Shown here: positions 1-7,992 of the stretch, piece after piece
Numbering within the stretch: the first letter of the stretch is position 1
How the letters are laid out: every line of letters begins with the position of its first letter
NCBI GenBank assembly: GCA_964428975.1
Contig: CAYSAI010000002.1
Location: 82,292 to 146,291, forward strand
DNA from: JAGOUA01 sp964428975
GTDB taxonomy: Bacteria; Patescibacteriota; Patescibacteriia; 2-12-FULL-60-25
DNA: 64,000 nt
Reading direction: 5' to 3'
The notes under the pieces: generated by a model
Databases searched by the model: none
What the model saw: only the letters and a program-made list of their open reading frames with translations
What the model was told of the DNA's origin: nothing
Made by a program: the position numbers and the translations under genes

Positions 1-597
1 CAAGTTTTTTGCTTGACGGTCAAGATCTTCATCCGCGCGTTCATCGAGCTTTCGCATACGCGAGATAAGAGTATCGGCAGATTCACGCTCGACATCTTGT
101 AAAAGTCGCGTCAGCGCTTCATCACGAGAAAGCTCGGCGAGCTTCGAGAGCTGCGTTCGCCAGTTTTCCGTGAGGGTATCCGCTTCCGCCTGCTCTGCTT
201 CTACGGCGCGACGCGCCTCTTCCATCTGGGTGCGCTGCGTATCTATATCAAGCAAACGTTGGGCGAATAGCTGTTCACGCGTAGCGAGTTCTGTCTGCTG
301 CGTTTTTACTCCTTCGATTAACGTTTTCTCTTCGAGACGAGCTTCTTCAAGAATCTTAATCGCTTTTTCTTTCGTTTTGAGAAGAACATCCTGCTGTTTT
401 TCTTCGGCGTTTTTGAGCTCCTGCTCTAAACGAGTCAGGCGTTCGGCATGCTCACGATCGGCTTTTTTGAGCACGGCGAGCGCTTCTTGCTCGAGAGAAG
501 CTTTTTTCTGTTGCGTTTGACGTTCGTGCCACGCATACCCAACCATGCTTCCAATACCAATAAAAAAAAGAGAGATGAAAAAGAGAGAGAATGACAT
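1..597 (-). CDS. rny: Ribonuclease Y, N-terminal part (gene continues past the left window edge)
   Basis: RNase Y is a membrane-anchored endoribonuclease that initiates mRNA decay. The 199 visible codons are open to base 1. They show an N-terminal hydrophobic anchor (about residues 3-20, MSFSLFFISLFFIGIG...) followed by a long, highly charged coiled coil (about 25-190) rich in Glu, Lys, Arg and Gln. The last visible part (LAELSRDEALTRLLQDVE, then a Glu/Asp/Arg-rich helix) matches the stretch just before the KH domain in RNase Y. The KH and HD catalytic domains lie outside the window, so integrity cannot be judged. The start chosen is the ATG at 597, which places the membrane anchor at residue 3. 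Basis: anchor plus coiled-coil layout and the characteristic end of the helix; other anchored coiled-coil proteins are possible but less likely. Confidence 0.8.
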   Translation of the reverse strand, partial: MSFSLFFISLFFIGIGSMVGYAWHERQTQQKKASLEQEALAVLKKADREHAERLTRLEQELKNAEEKQQDVLLKTKEKAIKILEEARLEEKTLIEGVKTQQTELATREQLFAQRLLDIDTQRTQMEEARRAVEAEQAEADTLTENWRTQLSKLAELSRDEALTRLLQDVERESADTLISRMRKLDERADEDLDRQAKNL

Positions 598-717
598 AAT
601 GAGGTGGCTCAACATCGAGAGAGGGAGTCTTCCAAGGCTGAAACAAGCGGAATACCCGTACGAGAAGAGCTTTGCAAGTCTAGCAAACAGGCAGGAGTTT
701 GTCGAGGAGAGCGAGGA

Positions 718-744
718 ACAAAAACCCCGGCGTTTAGACCGGGG
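718..744 (-). terminator. Rho-independent terminator after the minus-strand membrane protein gene
   Basis: Read on the minus strand, CCCCGG (744-739), an 8-base loop and CCGGGG (730-725) are followed by TTTTTGTT. The TAA stop of the upstream gene (736-734) sits in the loop. The U-tract is on the minus strand only, so the terminator serves the truB/membrane-protein unit. Confidence 0.75.
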
Positions 745-1384
745 GAGGAGATACGTGTCTTCGGCGAGAGATGATAATGCTCAGCATCACGATGTTGATA
801 AGACCCCAGACGATCGGTTGTGCGGCATAATCGACGGTCCATCGAGGAAGTGTGAGGAAAACGGGCACACCGCTCAAAAAGAACAAGCTCCAAGCGACGA
901 GGTCTTCATGATGCGGATGACGCCACGCTTTTTCAAAGATGGGCAAGGCGCCAAAGAAGACGACCGCGAGACTGATGATGATGGCGTGCCGCGCTTCTTG
1001 CGTCAGAATCCAAAGAGCGACTCCTAACAGCCCTCCGATCAGGTACCCTTTTTCACGTCGTTCCCAAGGTTCCTTTTTTCCACGAGAAAAAGCGAAATAA
1101 CAGGTGAGCACACTCAAGAACGTTCCGCTTAACACTTGAGCATTCAAGCTTCGTTTCGAGAACATGGCGAGACACGTGATCACGTCCAGCGAAGCCCAGA
1201 CGGTGAAACCCGGACGCGAAGGCTTCAATCCTTTGAAGAGAATCGCTCGAATATACGGAATACCGCCTCCAAGCATAAAGACCGTGGTAAGCGCGGAACT
1301 GATCTGTTGAACCGTCTCGACATTCACAGGGCACCAACCTTTCAGGCGTTTTTCATCCTCGCACAGATTTTGTGTCTTTGACAA
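734..1384 (-). CDS. Polytopic membrane protein of unknown function
   Basis: I do not recognise a characterised function. The product (216 residues from the ATG at 1384) is mostly hydrophobic, with about six or seven predicted membrane segments. It has a Gly/Pro-rich first helix (LGGGIPYIRAILFKG) and a short KPSRPGFTVWASLD stretch. This resembles a family of small membrane proteins I associate with Patescibacteria, distantly like PQ-loop/SemiSWEET proteins; that is memory-based inference. The ATG at 1384 overlaps the end of truB by 32 bases. A GTG at 1327 would remove the overlap and give about 197 residues beginning VNVETVQQ, which may be the better start. It is probably co-transcribed with truB and is followed by a clear terminator. 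Confidence 0.6.
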   Translation of the reverse strand: MSKTQNLCEDEKRLKGWCPVNVETVQQISSALTTVFMLGGGIPYIRAILFKGLKPSRPGFTVWASLDVITCLAMFSKRSLNAQVLSGTFLSVLTCYFAFSRGKKEPWERREKGYLIGGLLGVALWILTQEARHAIIISLAVVFFGALPIFEKAWRHPHHEDLVAWSLFFLSGVPVFLTLPRWTVDYAAQPIVWGLINIVMLSIIISRRRHVSPPPV

Positions 1385-2081
1385 GGTTCGCGCTTAACGC
1401 CGTCATAAGCCCTTCTTGTGTGAGGGCATCACCAGAAATGGCGTCTTTCACGTCATACGTTCCAACATGCGTCCGCCGCAGCTCTTGCACGTACGCTCCT
1501 GTGCCAAGCGCCTGTCCGATATCATCTACGAGGCTTCGAATATACGTTCCAGACGAAACACGCGACCGTAGAAAGAGCCGTGGCCACTCGTAGGAGACGA
1601 GCTCCAGCTCGTGGATCGTGACGGGACGTGTAGGTCGCATCTCCTCCGTGGCGACGCCTGCGCGGGCAAGCTCGTACAGCTTTTTACCCTTTTGTTTGAT
1701 AGCGGAATAGAGTGGGGCTTTTTGGAGAATTGGCCCACGAAACGAGATGAGGACTGTTTCAATCTCCGCCCTCTCCTTACGAAGGAGAGGGGCAGGGGTG
1801 AGGTGCAACGTGGGTGAGGTGAGCGTCTTTCCTTCTCGATCGAACGTATCTGTGCGTGCGCCGAGACGAGCTTCTATTTCATACATTTTATCGCATCCGA
1901 CGAGCGCGGTGAGTTGTTTTGTTCCTTTTTCTATCCCAAGAATCAGGAGGCCGCTCGCGAACGGGTCGAGCGTTCCTGCATGTCCAACGGCGCGTATGCC
2001 AAGTACGCGTCGCACACGGTTGACGATATCGTGTGAGGTAGGTCCGGAGGGCTTATCGAGAAGAAGAAGACCAGAGAGCAT
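1353..2081 (-). CDS. truB: tRNA pseudouridine(55) synthase TruB, short form with an in-frame palindromic insertion
   Basis: TruB isomerises U55 of the tRNA T-loop to pseudouridine. The 242-residue product starts MLSGLLLLDKPSGPTSHD and has the catalytic motif GHAGTLDPFASG, whose Asp is the nucleophile. It also has the KMYEIEARLG and YSAIKQKGKKLYELAR blocks and the late RSRVSSGTYIRSLVDDIG block. It lacks the C-terminal PUA domain of the roughly 300-residue E. coli enzyme. Around residues 91-106 the variable stretch between GARTDT and the YSAIKQKG block is encoded by a palindromic repeat (1769-1804) that also occurs between genes elsewhere here. This seems tolerated because the site is a surface loop in the family. 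The reading frame is open well upstream (to about 2597), but the family start and a promoter 7 bases before it favour the ATG at 2081. Divergent from infB. Confidence 0.93.
   Translation of the reverse strand: MLSGLLLLDKPSGPTSHDIVNRVRRVLGIRAVGHAGTLDPFASGLLILGIEKGTKQLTALVGCDKMYEIEARLGARTDTFDREGKTLTSPTLHLTPAPLLRKERAEIETVLISFRGPILQKAPLYSAIKQKGKKLYELARAGVATEEMRPTRPVTIHELELVSYEWPRLFLRSRVSSGTYIRSLVDDIGQALGTGAYVQELRRTHVGTYDVKDAISGDALTQEGLMTALSANLVKDTKSVRG
1769..1804. repeat. Palindromic repeat unit (family A) inside the truB coding sequence
   Basis: The arms CCTCTCCTT and AAGGAGAGG form a hairpin around a 3-base ACG loop, followed by GGCAGGGGTGAGGT. The same unit occurs at 20417-20454, 20520-20556 and 40877-40914. 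Read on the truB strand it encodes LHLTPAPLLRKER. A second GGGTGAGGTGAG follows after a short spacer (about 1812-1823), as it also does after the copy at 20520. Confidence 0.85.
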
Positions 2082-2088
2082 GTCGTAT

Positions 2089-2118
2089 AGCTTACGAGGA
2101 GCATGCGTGTTTTTGCAA
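2089..2118 (-). promoter_or_regulatory. Putative truB promoter
   Basis: On the minus strand TTGCAA (2118-2113), an 18-base spacer and TAAGCT (2094-2089) lie upstream of the ATG at 2081, leaving only 7 bases between the -10 box and the start codon. This matches the leaderless layout at other genes of the window. Confidence 0.45.
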
Positions 2119-2139
2119 GAGATAGGTAGGAGGCCTTGA

Positions 2140-2168
2140 TTGACGCACACGGTGATCATCGGTACACT
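2140..2168 (+). promoter_or_regulatory. Putative infB promoter
   Basis: TTGACG (2140-2145), a 17-base spacer and TACACT (2163-2168). The ATG of infB follows after 9 bases and no Shine-Dalgarno sequence is visible, so the transcript would be nearly leaderless. Confidence 0.6.
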
Positions 2169-2177
2169 CCCAACCAC

Positions 2178-4187
2178 ATGAATGTTACCGAACTTGCTCG
2201 TCGTTTGCGTATTACCCCGCAAGAACTCCTCACCAAGCTTCCTGCGCTTGGCTTTGATATTGGCGCGCGCGCCATCAAGGTGGATGATCGTGTAGCCGAT
2301 CAAATTTATAAAAAATGGCTGGAATTCTCTCGTCGCGAGCGTCTTCGTGATCAGGTGCTCCGTCAGCAGTCCGGCGTGCCTACCGTCGCGAACGGGACAT
2401 CTCGTGAAATCGAGCTGCCTTCTGTTATCAATGTGCGTGATTTTGCTGGGCTTCTCAACCTTCCTGTCACGCGCGTCATTCAGCAACTGATGAAAGCGGG
2501 TATTCTTGCCTCGCAAAACGAGCGTATTGATTTTACGACCGCATCGATTATCGCCGAAGAGCTTGGGTTTCAACCAAAAACAGAAAACACGAATCAAAAA
2601 GAGGCAGCGGAAGTACAGGACGAAAATCGTATCAAAGAGCTGATCGGCCAGCAGTCAGCGGAAGGTCTTAAGCCGCGTCCACCGGTGATCGTGGTGATGG
2701 GGCATGTGGACCATGGCAAAACAAAAACACTTGATGCGATTCGCAAAACGAATGTGATGGCAGGAGAATCGGGAGGAATCACGCAGCACATCGGCGCGTA
2801 TCAGGTTGAAAAGAAGGGGCGTAAGCTCACGTTTATTGATACACCTGGACACGAAGCTTTCACTGTGATGCGCTCGCGTGGAGCAAAAGTGGCCGATATC
2901 GCGGTACTTGTGGTTGCGGCGGATGATGGGGTTCAGCCTCAAACAAAAGAAGCGTTTGATATTATCAAAGCCGCGAAACTTCCCTTTCTTGTTGCGCTCA
3001 ATAAAATGGATAAACCGGAAGCCGATCCAAACCGTGTTCTTGGACAGCTTGCAGAGATGGGTCTCACGGTCGAAGAATGGGGTGGAAAAATTCCCCTTGC
3101 GAAAATTTCGGCAAAAAGCGGCCTCGGCATTGATGAGCTTCTTGAAACAATCTTACTGATTGCCGATGTCGAACAGGCGTCTATTGTGGCGAATCCTGAT
3201 GCGCGCGCCGCAGGAACGGTGATCGAATCGCACGTGGATAAGGGAGAAGGTGCGGTCGCGACGATGGTGATCCAAAACGGAACGCTGCGTCGGAACGATC
3301 ACTTAGGGATTGATGGGGCAGCGTACGGCCGTGTGCGTATGCTTCGTGATTGGCGTGGGCAGGGGCTTGAAGAGGCGCTTCCGGGAACGCCGGTAAAAGT
3401 GCTCGGTTTTAAAGTCGCACCAGCCGTGGGAGATGTTGTCGAAGTCCCAAAAGACCCTCGTGAACTTGAGCAAAAGAAGGTAAAAACCTCTCGTCAGGTG
3501 GCAGACACGCTTACCGCCTCGCAAACACAGGCGCAAGCAGAAGAAACAGGCAAGAAACGCTTACTGCATATTGTGCTGAAGGCAGATGTGCTTGGCTCAC
3601 TTGAAGCGCTTCTTGGGATGTTTGAGAAGGTACGTCATGAGCTTGTGGGCGTGCAGATGATTCAAAAAGGCCTTGGAAACGTGACGGATTCTGATATTGA
3701 ACGAGCAACATCGGTTGAAAATGCCGTGGTCTATGGTTTTAATGTGATGATCCCAACAGCGATTCAGGTGCTCGCACGAGAGAAAGCCGTTGAAATAAAA
3801 ACATCAAAAATCATTTACGAGCTGTTTGATGACGTGGTAGCGAAGCTGAATGCGCTTCTTCCACAAGAAACGATCGTGCAAGAGCTTGGGAAAGCCGAGG
3901 TAGCGATGATTTTTCGAACGGAGGTAGGGAAAATGATCGTGGGAGCGCGCGTCAAAGAAGGGAAGCTTGTGCTTGGCGCGAAGGTGCGCGTCTGGCGTGG
4001 CGAGGAACTCATGGGTGATGGCGTCCTTGAAACGCTTCAGGCTGGAAAGACGAATGTGAAAGAACTTGCGGGTGGGCAAGAAGGTGGGCTACTCTACAAA
4101 GGCAAGGTGAAACTTCTTGTCGGTGATCGTTTAGATGCGTACACGGAAGAGATGAAAGCGCATCGTATTGAAACCTTTAGAGCCTAA
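2178..4187 (+). CDS. infB: Translation initiation factor IF-2
   Basis: IF-2 is the GTPase that brings initiator tRNA to the 30S subunit and promotes subunit joining. The 669-residue product has an IF2_N-type helical domain at the N-terminus (MNVTELARRLRITPQELL) and a second one before the G domain. The GTPase motifs are G1 GHVDHGKT (about 174-181), G3 DTPGHE, G4 NKMD and G5 SAKSG. Domains II, III (LHIVLKADVLGSLEAL) and IV follow to the C-terminus. It is shorter than the E. coli protein because the long variable N-terminal region is absent, as is common in reduced genomes. I chose the ATG at 2178 over an in-frame upstream extension because it gives the family N-terminus and lies 9 bases after a good -10 box. 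It begins an infB-trxA-trxB run with gaps of 8 and 3 bases. Confidence 0.97.
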   Translation: MNVTELARRLRITPQELLTKLPALGFDIGARAIKVDDRVADQIYKKWLEFSRRERLRDQVLRQQSGVPTVANGTSREIELPSVINVRDFAGLLNLPVTRVIQQLMKAGILASQNERIDFTTASIIAEELGFQPKTENTNQKEAAEVQDENRIKELIGQQSAEGLKPRPPVIVVMGHVDHGKTKTLDAIRKTNVMAGESGGITQHIGAYQVEKKGRKLTFIDTPGHEAFTVMRSRGAKVADIAVLVVAADDGVQPQTKEAFDIIKAAKLPFLVALNKMDKPEADPNRVLGQLAEMGLTVEEWGGKIPLAKISAKSGLGIDELLETILLIADVEQASIVANPDARAAGTVIESHVDKGEGAVATMVIQNGTLRRNDHLGIDGAAYGRVRMLRDWRGQGLEEALPGTPVKVLGFKVAPAVGDVVEVPKDPRELEQKKVKTSRQVADTLTASQTQAQAEETGKKRLLHIVLKADVLGSLEALLGMFEKVRHELVGVQMIQKGLGNVTDSDIERATSVENAVVYGFNVMIPTAIQVLAREKAVEIKTSKIIYELFDDVVAKLNALLPQETIVQELGKAEVAMIFRTEVGKMIVGARVKEGKLVLGAKVRVWRGEELMGDGVLETLQAGKTNVKELAGGQEGGLLYKGKVKLLVGDRLDAYTEEMKAHRIETFRA

Positions 4188-4195
4188 ACGTTTTT

Positions 4196-4519
4196 ATGGA
4201 ACATGTTTTCACTGATCAGAATTTCGCGCAGGAAGTGTTGCAATCAACCACTCCTGTTCTTGTAGATTTTTGGGCGGAATGGTGTGGGCCGTGTCGAGCA
4301 ATGGGGCTGATTATCGAAGAGCTTGCGCATGAAATTCCGATAGAAACGCTCAAAATTGGAAAACTCAATGTGGATCAAAACAGCGCAACATCAGAAACCT
4401 ATCGTGTGATGTCTATTCCGACGATGCTCGTGTTTCAACACGGACAGGTTGTGGAAACGATCGTAGGATCCATGCCGAAAGCGACACTTCTTACAAAACT
4501 TGCTCGTTTTACAGCGTGA
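4196..4519 (+). CDS. trxA: Thioredoxin
   Basis: A small cytoplasmic dithiol oxidoreductase. The 107-residue product has the classic active site WCGPC (residues 29-33) in FWAEWCGPCRAMG, the buried Asp in VLVDFW and the cis-Pro loop SIPTMLVF; its length is normal for the family. It lies 8 bases after infB and 3 bases before the thioredoxin reductase gene, so donor and acceptor of the NADPH-thioredoxin system are co-expressed. No Shine-Dalgarno is evident; translation probably depends on the preceding genes of the transcript. Confidence 0.96.
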   Translation: MEHVFTDQNFAQEVLQSTTPVLVDFWAEWCGPCRAMGLIIEELAHEIPIETLKIGKLNVDQNSATSETYRVMSIPTMLVFQHGQVVETIVGSMPKATLLTKLARFTA

Positions 4520-4522
4520 TCT

Positions 4523-5470
4523 ATGTCGATGCGCGATGTCGTGATTGTGGGTTCTGGTCCGGCTGGATGGACGGCGGCCATTTATGCCGCACGAGCCAAT
4601 CTCAAACCTCTTTTATTTGAAGGAAATGAACCAGGCGGTCAACTCATGACAACCACGGATGTCGAAAACTACCCTGGGTTTATCGAGGGGATTCAAGGCC
4701 CAGAACTGATGCGCCTCATGCGAGAGCAGGCGAAACGCGTTGGAACGGATGTTGTGAGCGAGCGCGTGACAACCCTTGTTCTCGCTTCCGATGGAACGTT
4801 CGAACTTACCTCTGAAAAGGGCGAGATCGTTCAGGCGAAAACGGTCATTCTTGCGACAGGAGCGACGGCTAGGCGTCTTGGCCTCGCATCGGAAAAAGCC
4901 CTCTACGGCAAGGGCGTTTCTGCGTGTGCGACGTGCGACGGATTCTTCTTTCGAGGGAAGCGCGTCATGGTGGTAGGAGGAGGAGACACGGCGATGGAAG
5001 AAGCCAGTTTTTTGACGAGATTCGCGACAGAGGTGGTGATCGTTCATAGGCGCGGTGAATTTCGTGCGTCAAAGATCATGCGAGATCGTGTGCTGGCGAA
5101 TCCAAAAATCACGGTCCTGTGGAACCGAGAAGTCGTGGATATTTTGGGAGCGGACGTAGGCTATGTGACGGGCGTGCAGCTTCGCGATGTGGTATCGGGT
5201 TCTCTCGAACACGCTCCTATCGATGGGGTATTTGCGGCGATTGGTCATGAACCGAACGTTTCGCTTGTGCAGGGGCTGATTCAGCTCTGTGAGCATGGGT
5301 ACGCGCAAACGACTCCCGGTACCACCAAAACCACCGTTTCGGGGCTTTTCGCCTGCGGCGACATGCAAGACCGTGTCTATCGTCAAGCGGTGACGGCTGC
5401 CGGTACGGGCTGTATGGCCGCGCTTGAAGCGGAGCGCTATCTCGCAAACAACGAAAAACCCTCAGTTTAA
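4523..5470 (+). CDS. trxB: Thioredoxin-disulfide reductase
   Basis: An FAD/NADPH enzyme that reduces thioredoxin. The 315-residue product has the FAD-binding GSGPAG (10-15), the redox pair CATCD (Cys135 and Cys138), the NADPH-binding GGGDTAMEE and the late GLFACGDM block that contacts FAD. Length and motif order are those of the low-molecular-weight TrxR family. The ATG at 4523 is used; a second ATG two codons on (4529) would also give a complete FAD domain. The last codon sits in the loop of a terminator, which closes the infB-trxA-trxB unit. Confidence 0.96.
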   Translation: MSMRDVVIVGSGPAGWTAAIYAARANLKPLLFEGNEPGGQLMTTTDVENYPGFIEGIQGPELMRLMREQAKRVGTDVVSERVTTLVLASDGTFELTSEKGEIVQAKTVILATGATARRLGLASEKALYGKGVSACATCDGFFFRGKRVMVVGGGDTAMEEASFLTRFATEVVIVHRRGEFRASKIMRDRVLANPKITVLWNREVVDILGADVGYVTGVQLRDVVSGSLEHAPIDGVFAAIGHEPNVSLVQGLIQLCEHGYAQTTPGTTKTTVSGLFACGDMQDRVYRQAVTAAGTGCMAALEAERYLANNEKPSV

Positions 5471-5481
5471 GGAGGGTTTTT
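5454..5481 (+). terminator. Terminator of the infB-trxA-trxB unit
   Basis: AAAAACCCTC (5454-5463), an 8-base loop and GAGGGTTTTT (5472-5481). The trxB stop codon TAA (5468-5470) is in the loop. The A-tract on the 5' side means it could also act on the other strand. Confidence 0.85.
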
Positions 5482-5606
5482 GACCAACGCTCGAGCAATC
5501 CGCACCCAAGAAACCTTTTCAGAGGAGAGGGCGAGTCCGGAGACCAGCGTCTTCCTGCAAAAAGGTCCCATGCTTGTCGTGGATGCGGATTGCTCCAACG
5601 TTTGTC
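5482..5606. ncRNA. Possible structured RNA: one long imperfect hairpin of about 125 nt
   Basis: The gap between the trxB terminator and the vanW-family gene folds on itself. GAGCAATCCGCA (5493-5504) is exactly complementary to TGCGGATTGCTC (5584-5595). Outside lie a 3x3 loop, then AACG/CGTT, a mismatch and GAC/GTC. Inside, ACCTTTT pairs with AAAAGGT, AGGA-AG with CTTCCT, and the tip is GUC-CGGA-GAC. A rod of this size suggests a 6S-like or SRP-like RNA, but I see no signature SRP apical motif and no certain promoter, so the strand and class are unknown. No credible protein is encoded here. The rest of the gap to 5711 shows only a 7-bp hairpin near 5639-5660. Confidence 0.35.
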
Positions 5607-5711
5607 GATTTTTCAAAAGTAGGACGATTCTATCAAGACTCCTTGGGCAGGTCAAGGAGCTAGGGTTCTGTAAGTAAACCAAGGAAGAAGGACGCTGTCA
5701 AACAAAGAGGC

Positions 5712-7520
5712 CTACCCAGGACTGTTCAAACCCGTTTCGTCAACGGTTGGAGGGGTGGGTAAAGGGTTCGGGGCGACTGCCGCGACCCCTACAAGACACA
5801 CCGCTTGCCAAGGGCGATAGACGCTTCGAAACGTGACGTTCTTCGTTTCGCCATTTGGATACGTGACATGGTAGTCAAACGAGGCGGTCGCGCCTGCGTG
5901 TTCTTTCTCCGTGCATTTCGTTTCCCCAACGGCAAGTTCCGTTGTTTCGATGATCTTTTTTGGAGGTGCAGCAATGATATTGGTGACGAAAGGTTTTGTG
6001 CTTGAAACGACACGTCCGTCTTTTGTACCCCAAAAGAGAAAACTTACGTCGTCTTTTCTCAAGTCTTTTGTGATGATGATCCACGTAGGCGTATCGTTCT
6101 TGAACTTGAAATCTGGAGCTGGATCGTAGAGGGTTGCATCAGTACCAGCGGGTTCATAATAGCGGACGCGATAGCTGTGGTTGCGCCGTTCCGTGACGGG
6201 AAGGCCTGTATTGACGACGCCTCGAAAAGCCGTAGTCCCAATCTGACAAAGACCACCGCCAAATTCTGGTATGGTTTTGTCGCCTTTAATGACAAGCTCC
6301 GGAAGCCAGCCCATCTCTCCCGTGATAGGTCCCAACGTTTTCATCATGGAGAATTCTTCGTTTGGAGGAACGAGCGTGGCATGAACGCGCTGCGCTCCAA
6401 GAGCGATATTTTTGCGACGATTTGCGGGCGAGCCAGAGAAGTGTGAATCGCCGCGCCCTATAAGCTCACGAATACCAAGGCGTTCCGCTTCTGCGCCTTC
6501 AAAGACGCCGTAGCTCGTGGTACGAGGAACAGACACACGCCTCGTGCTCGAGGTGTTTGCGAGCGCTTCTTGCATAAGAGCGCGCGTTTTCTCGAGGTCG
6601 ATCGCTTGTCCTTGCGTAGGAATCACGAGCTCTGCAACGGTGGATGAAGCGTTAAGCGTCAGACGTCCGTTTTTTGGAGCACTTTCCGCGAGAAGAGGAT
6701 GTCCCTTGAAGAAGGTTTCGATACGCGCTTGAGAGAGTCCTAGCTCTGGGCTGTTCATCTGGCCTTCGAGGGCGATCAAATCAGCGATCATGCGAGGAGA
6801 AAGCACCAACGTGTCTTGACCGATGACGAGAGTGAGCGGGCTCGCAACCCAGCGCGTCACGTCCGGCAGAAACGGGGTGAGTGTTTCTGCCTGTATAGTT
6901 GGTTCAATCGTTCGTGTAGCAACGAGCGTGGTAGAGGTTGCTCCTTTTGTGAGGGCTTCTGTGATGGTTTCTCTACTCGTTTCAAGAGCAAGCTCTATAC
7001 CCGCATGAGAAGGCGTGACAGAGGCAACAAGCTTTCCGTTCTGTGTGGTAAAGGCAAACGAGGCTTCTTGTGCGGGCACGGAAAGCCCAGCCTTTTCAAG
7101 CGCTTGACGAATTTTTTCCGTCTGGATGGTGAACGCTCGTTCTGGATCAATCGTGTACGGTTTTACAAGAAGCGCATACGGCGCAATACGCAACAGTGGA
7201 TTTTCGGTACGTCCAAGGGCGAATGCTTGGTCAACAACGTTCGCTTGAAGGGTAAAGAGCTCTTTTGTTTGAAGAGAAAACGCACGTTCTGGAAGCGGAT
7301 GATGGACGAGAAGCGTAGATTTGCTCGTTGTGTGAGCAAATGCTTCTGCGAGACGCGTCCGCGCCGCTTCTCGTGTGAGACCGCCCACATTCACCGATCC
7401 GACAAATATCTGCGGCAAGATACGTTCCGCATAAACTTGATGGTACAAAATCGTTGCCCCAACAAAAAAGACGACACCAAAGGCGCAGGGTAGAACAAGA
7501 GAGGAGCGACGTTTTTTCAT
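5712..7520 (-). CDS. VanW-family cell-envelope protein with peptidoglycan-binding-type repeats
   Basis: The 602-residue product starts with a short Lys/Arg tail and one membrane anchor (about residues 8-28), so it is probably held in the membrane and faces outward. Two copies of a PG_binding_4-like domain follow (regions beginning FVGSVNVGGLTREAARTRL and the one with TPFLPDVTRWVASP). The C-terminal half is a VanW domain (SHFSGSPANRRKNIALGAQRVHATLVPPNEEFS, GGGLCQIGTTAFR, NHSYRVRYYEPAGTDAT). A short C-terminal tail contains two Cys. The layout is that of YoaR/VanW proteins of Gram-positive bacteria. VanW occurs in vancomycin-resistance loci, but its biochemical role is not established. The start overlaps the hsp20 stop by 4 bases, so the two genes form one unit. 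Confidence 0.88.
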   Translation of the reverse strand: MKKRRSSLVLPCAFGVVFFVGATILYHQVYAERILPQIFVGSVNVGGLTREAARTRLAEAFAHTTSKSTLLVHHPLPERAFSLQTKELFTLQANVVDQAFALGRTENPLLRIAPYALLVKPYTIDPERAFTIQTEKIRQALEKAGLSVPAQEASFAFTTQNGKLVASVTPSHAGIELALETSRETITEALTKGATSTTLVATRTIEPTIQAETLTPFLPDVTRWVASPLTLVIGQDTLVLSPRMIADLIALEGQMNSPELGLSQARIETFFKGHPLLAESAPKNGRLTLNASSTVAELVIPTQGQAIDLEKTRALMQEALANTSSTRRVSVPRTTSYGVFEGAEAERLGIRELIGRGDSHFSGSPANRRKNIALGAQRVHATLVPPNEEFSMMKTLGPITGEMGWLPELVIKGDKTIPEFGGGLCQIGTTAFRGVVNTGLPVTERRNHSYRVRYYEPAGTDATLYDPAPDFKFKNDTPTWIIITKDLRKDDVSFLFWGTKDGRVVSSTKPFVTNIIAAPPKKIIETTELAVGETKCTEKEHAGATASFDYHVTYPNGETKNVTFRSVYRPWQAVCLVGVAAVAPNPLPTPPTVDETGLNSPG

Positions 7521-7903
7521 GCAGGAGAAGGTTCGTCGTCAAGTGAACGTACGACGATTTTACGATTATGAGCACGAATTGGGAGATGGATTTCAAGAAT
7601 CCCTTGTTGTACCTGCGCCTCTACATGATTTTCATCTATATCTTCTGGTAAAAGAACGCTTCGGCTGAAAGAGCCCCAATAACACTCACGATGAAACCAA
7701 TCTTCATCGTGAATCGCTTCTTGATGAATACGTTCGCCACGAATCGTGAGAAGACCGTTTTGGACTTGAACGCGAATCGCGTCTGGATCAACGCCCGCGA
7801 TGGGCGCACGCACGATGAGCGCTTCTCCTCGACGAAAGACATCGATAGCGAGCTGACCTTCGCTTGGCGAAGATATCCATGAAGCGGAAAGAGCGGAGGA
7901 CAT
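7517..7903 (-). CDS. Small heat-shock protein, Hsp20/alpha-crystallin family
   Basis: An ATP-independent holdase that binds unfolding proteins. The 128-residue product is essentially one alpha-crystallin domain (LAIDVFRRGEALIVRAPIAGVDPDAIRVQVQNG to EAQVQQGILEIHLP). It has the conserved A-x-x-x-G-V and G-I-L-x-I motifs and a short basic tail. The start is the ATG at 7903: the frame extends further, but only this start gives a family-like N-terminus and it lies 7 bases from a TATACT box. It overlaps the vanW-family gene by ATGA. It is the first of two Hsp20 genes in the window; this one is outside the CIRCE-controlled locus and no CIRCE is seen upstream. Confidence 0.93.
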   Translation of the reverse strand: MSSALSASWISSPSEGQLAIDVFRRGEALIVRAPIAGVDPDAIRVQVQNGLLTIRGERIHQEAIHDEDWFHRECYWGSFSRSVLLPEDIDENHVEAQVQQGILEIHLPIRAHNRKIVVRSLDDEPSPA

Positions 7904-7910
7904 ATAGAGG

Positions 7911-7940
7911 AGTATAGCAGTCTTGCCATTGTTTTTGAAA
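7911..7940 (-). promoter_or_regulatory. Putative promoter of the hsp20-vanW unit
   Basis: On the minus strand TTTCAA (7940-7935), an 18-base spacer and TATACT (7916-7911), ending 7 bases before the hsp20 ATG. The -35 is weak; a better TTGACA near 7981-7976 has poor spacing to this -10. Confidence 0.4.
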
Positions 7941-7992
7941 TACGCTACGGAGTAGAGCATGTCTTTAACATATTTTGTCAAGAATTTTGATC

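Noticed and set aside
170..1027. Plus-strand open frames opposite rny and the membrane-protein gene
   Set aside because: They are antisense to genes with clear family features, with Ser/Arg-rich or charged random-looking sequence.
5639..5660. CTCCTTG-7-CAAGGAG hairpin as a terminator
   Set aside because: No T-run on either strand and no gene end near it.
5482..5711. Short open frames on both strands in the gap after trxB
   Set aside because: About 65-71 residues each, no family resemblance, no promoter or ribosome binding site; the RNA fold explains the sequence better.
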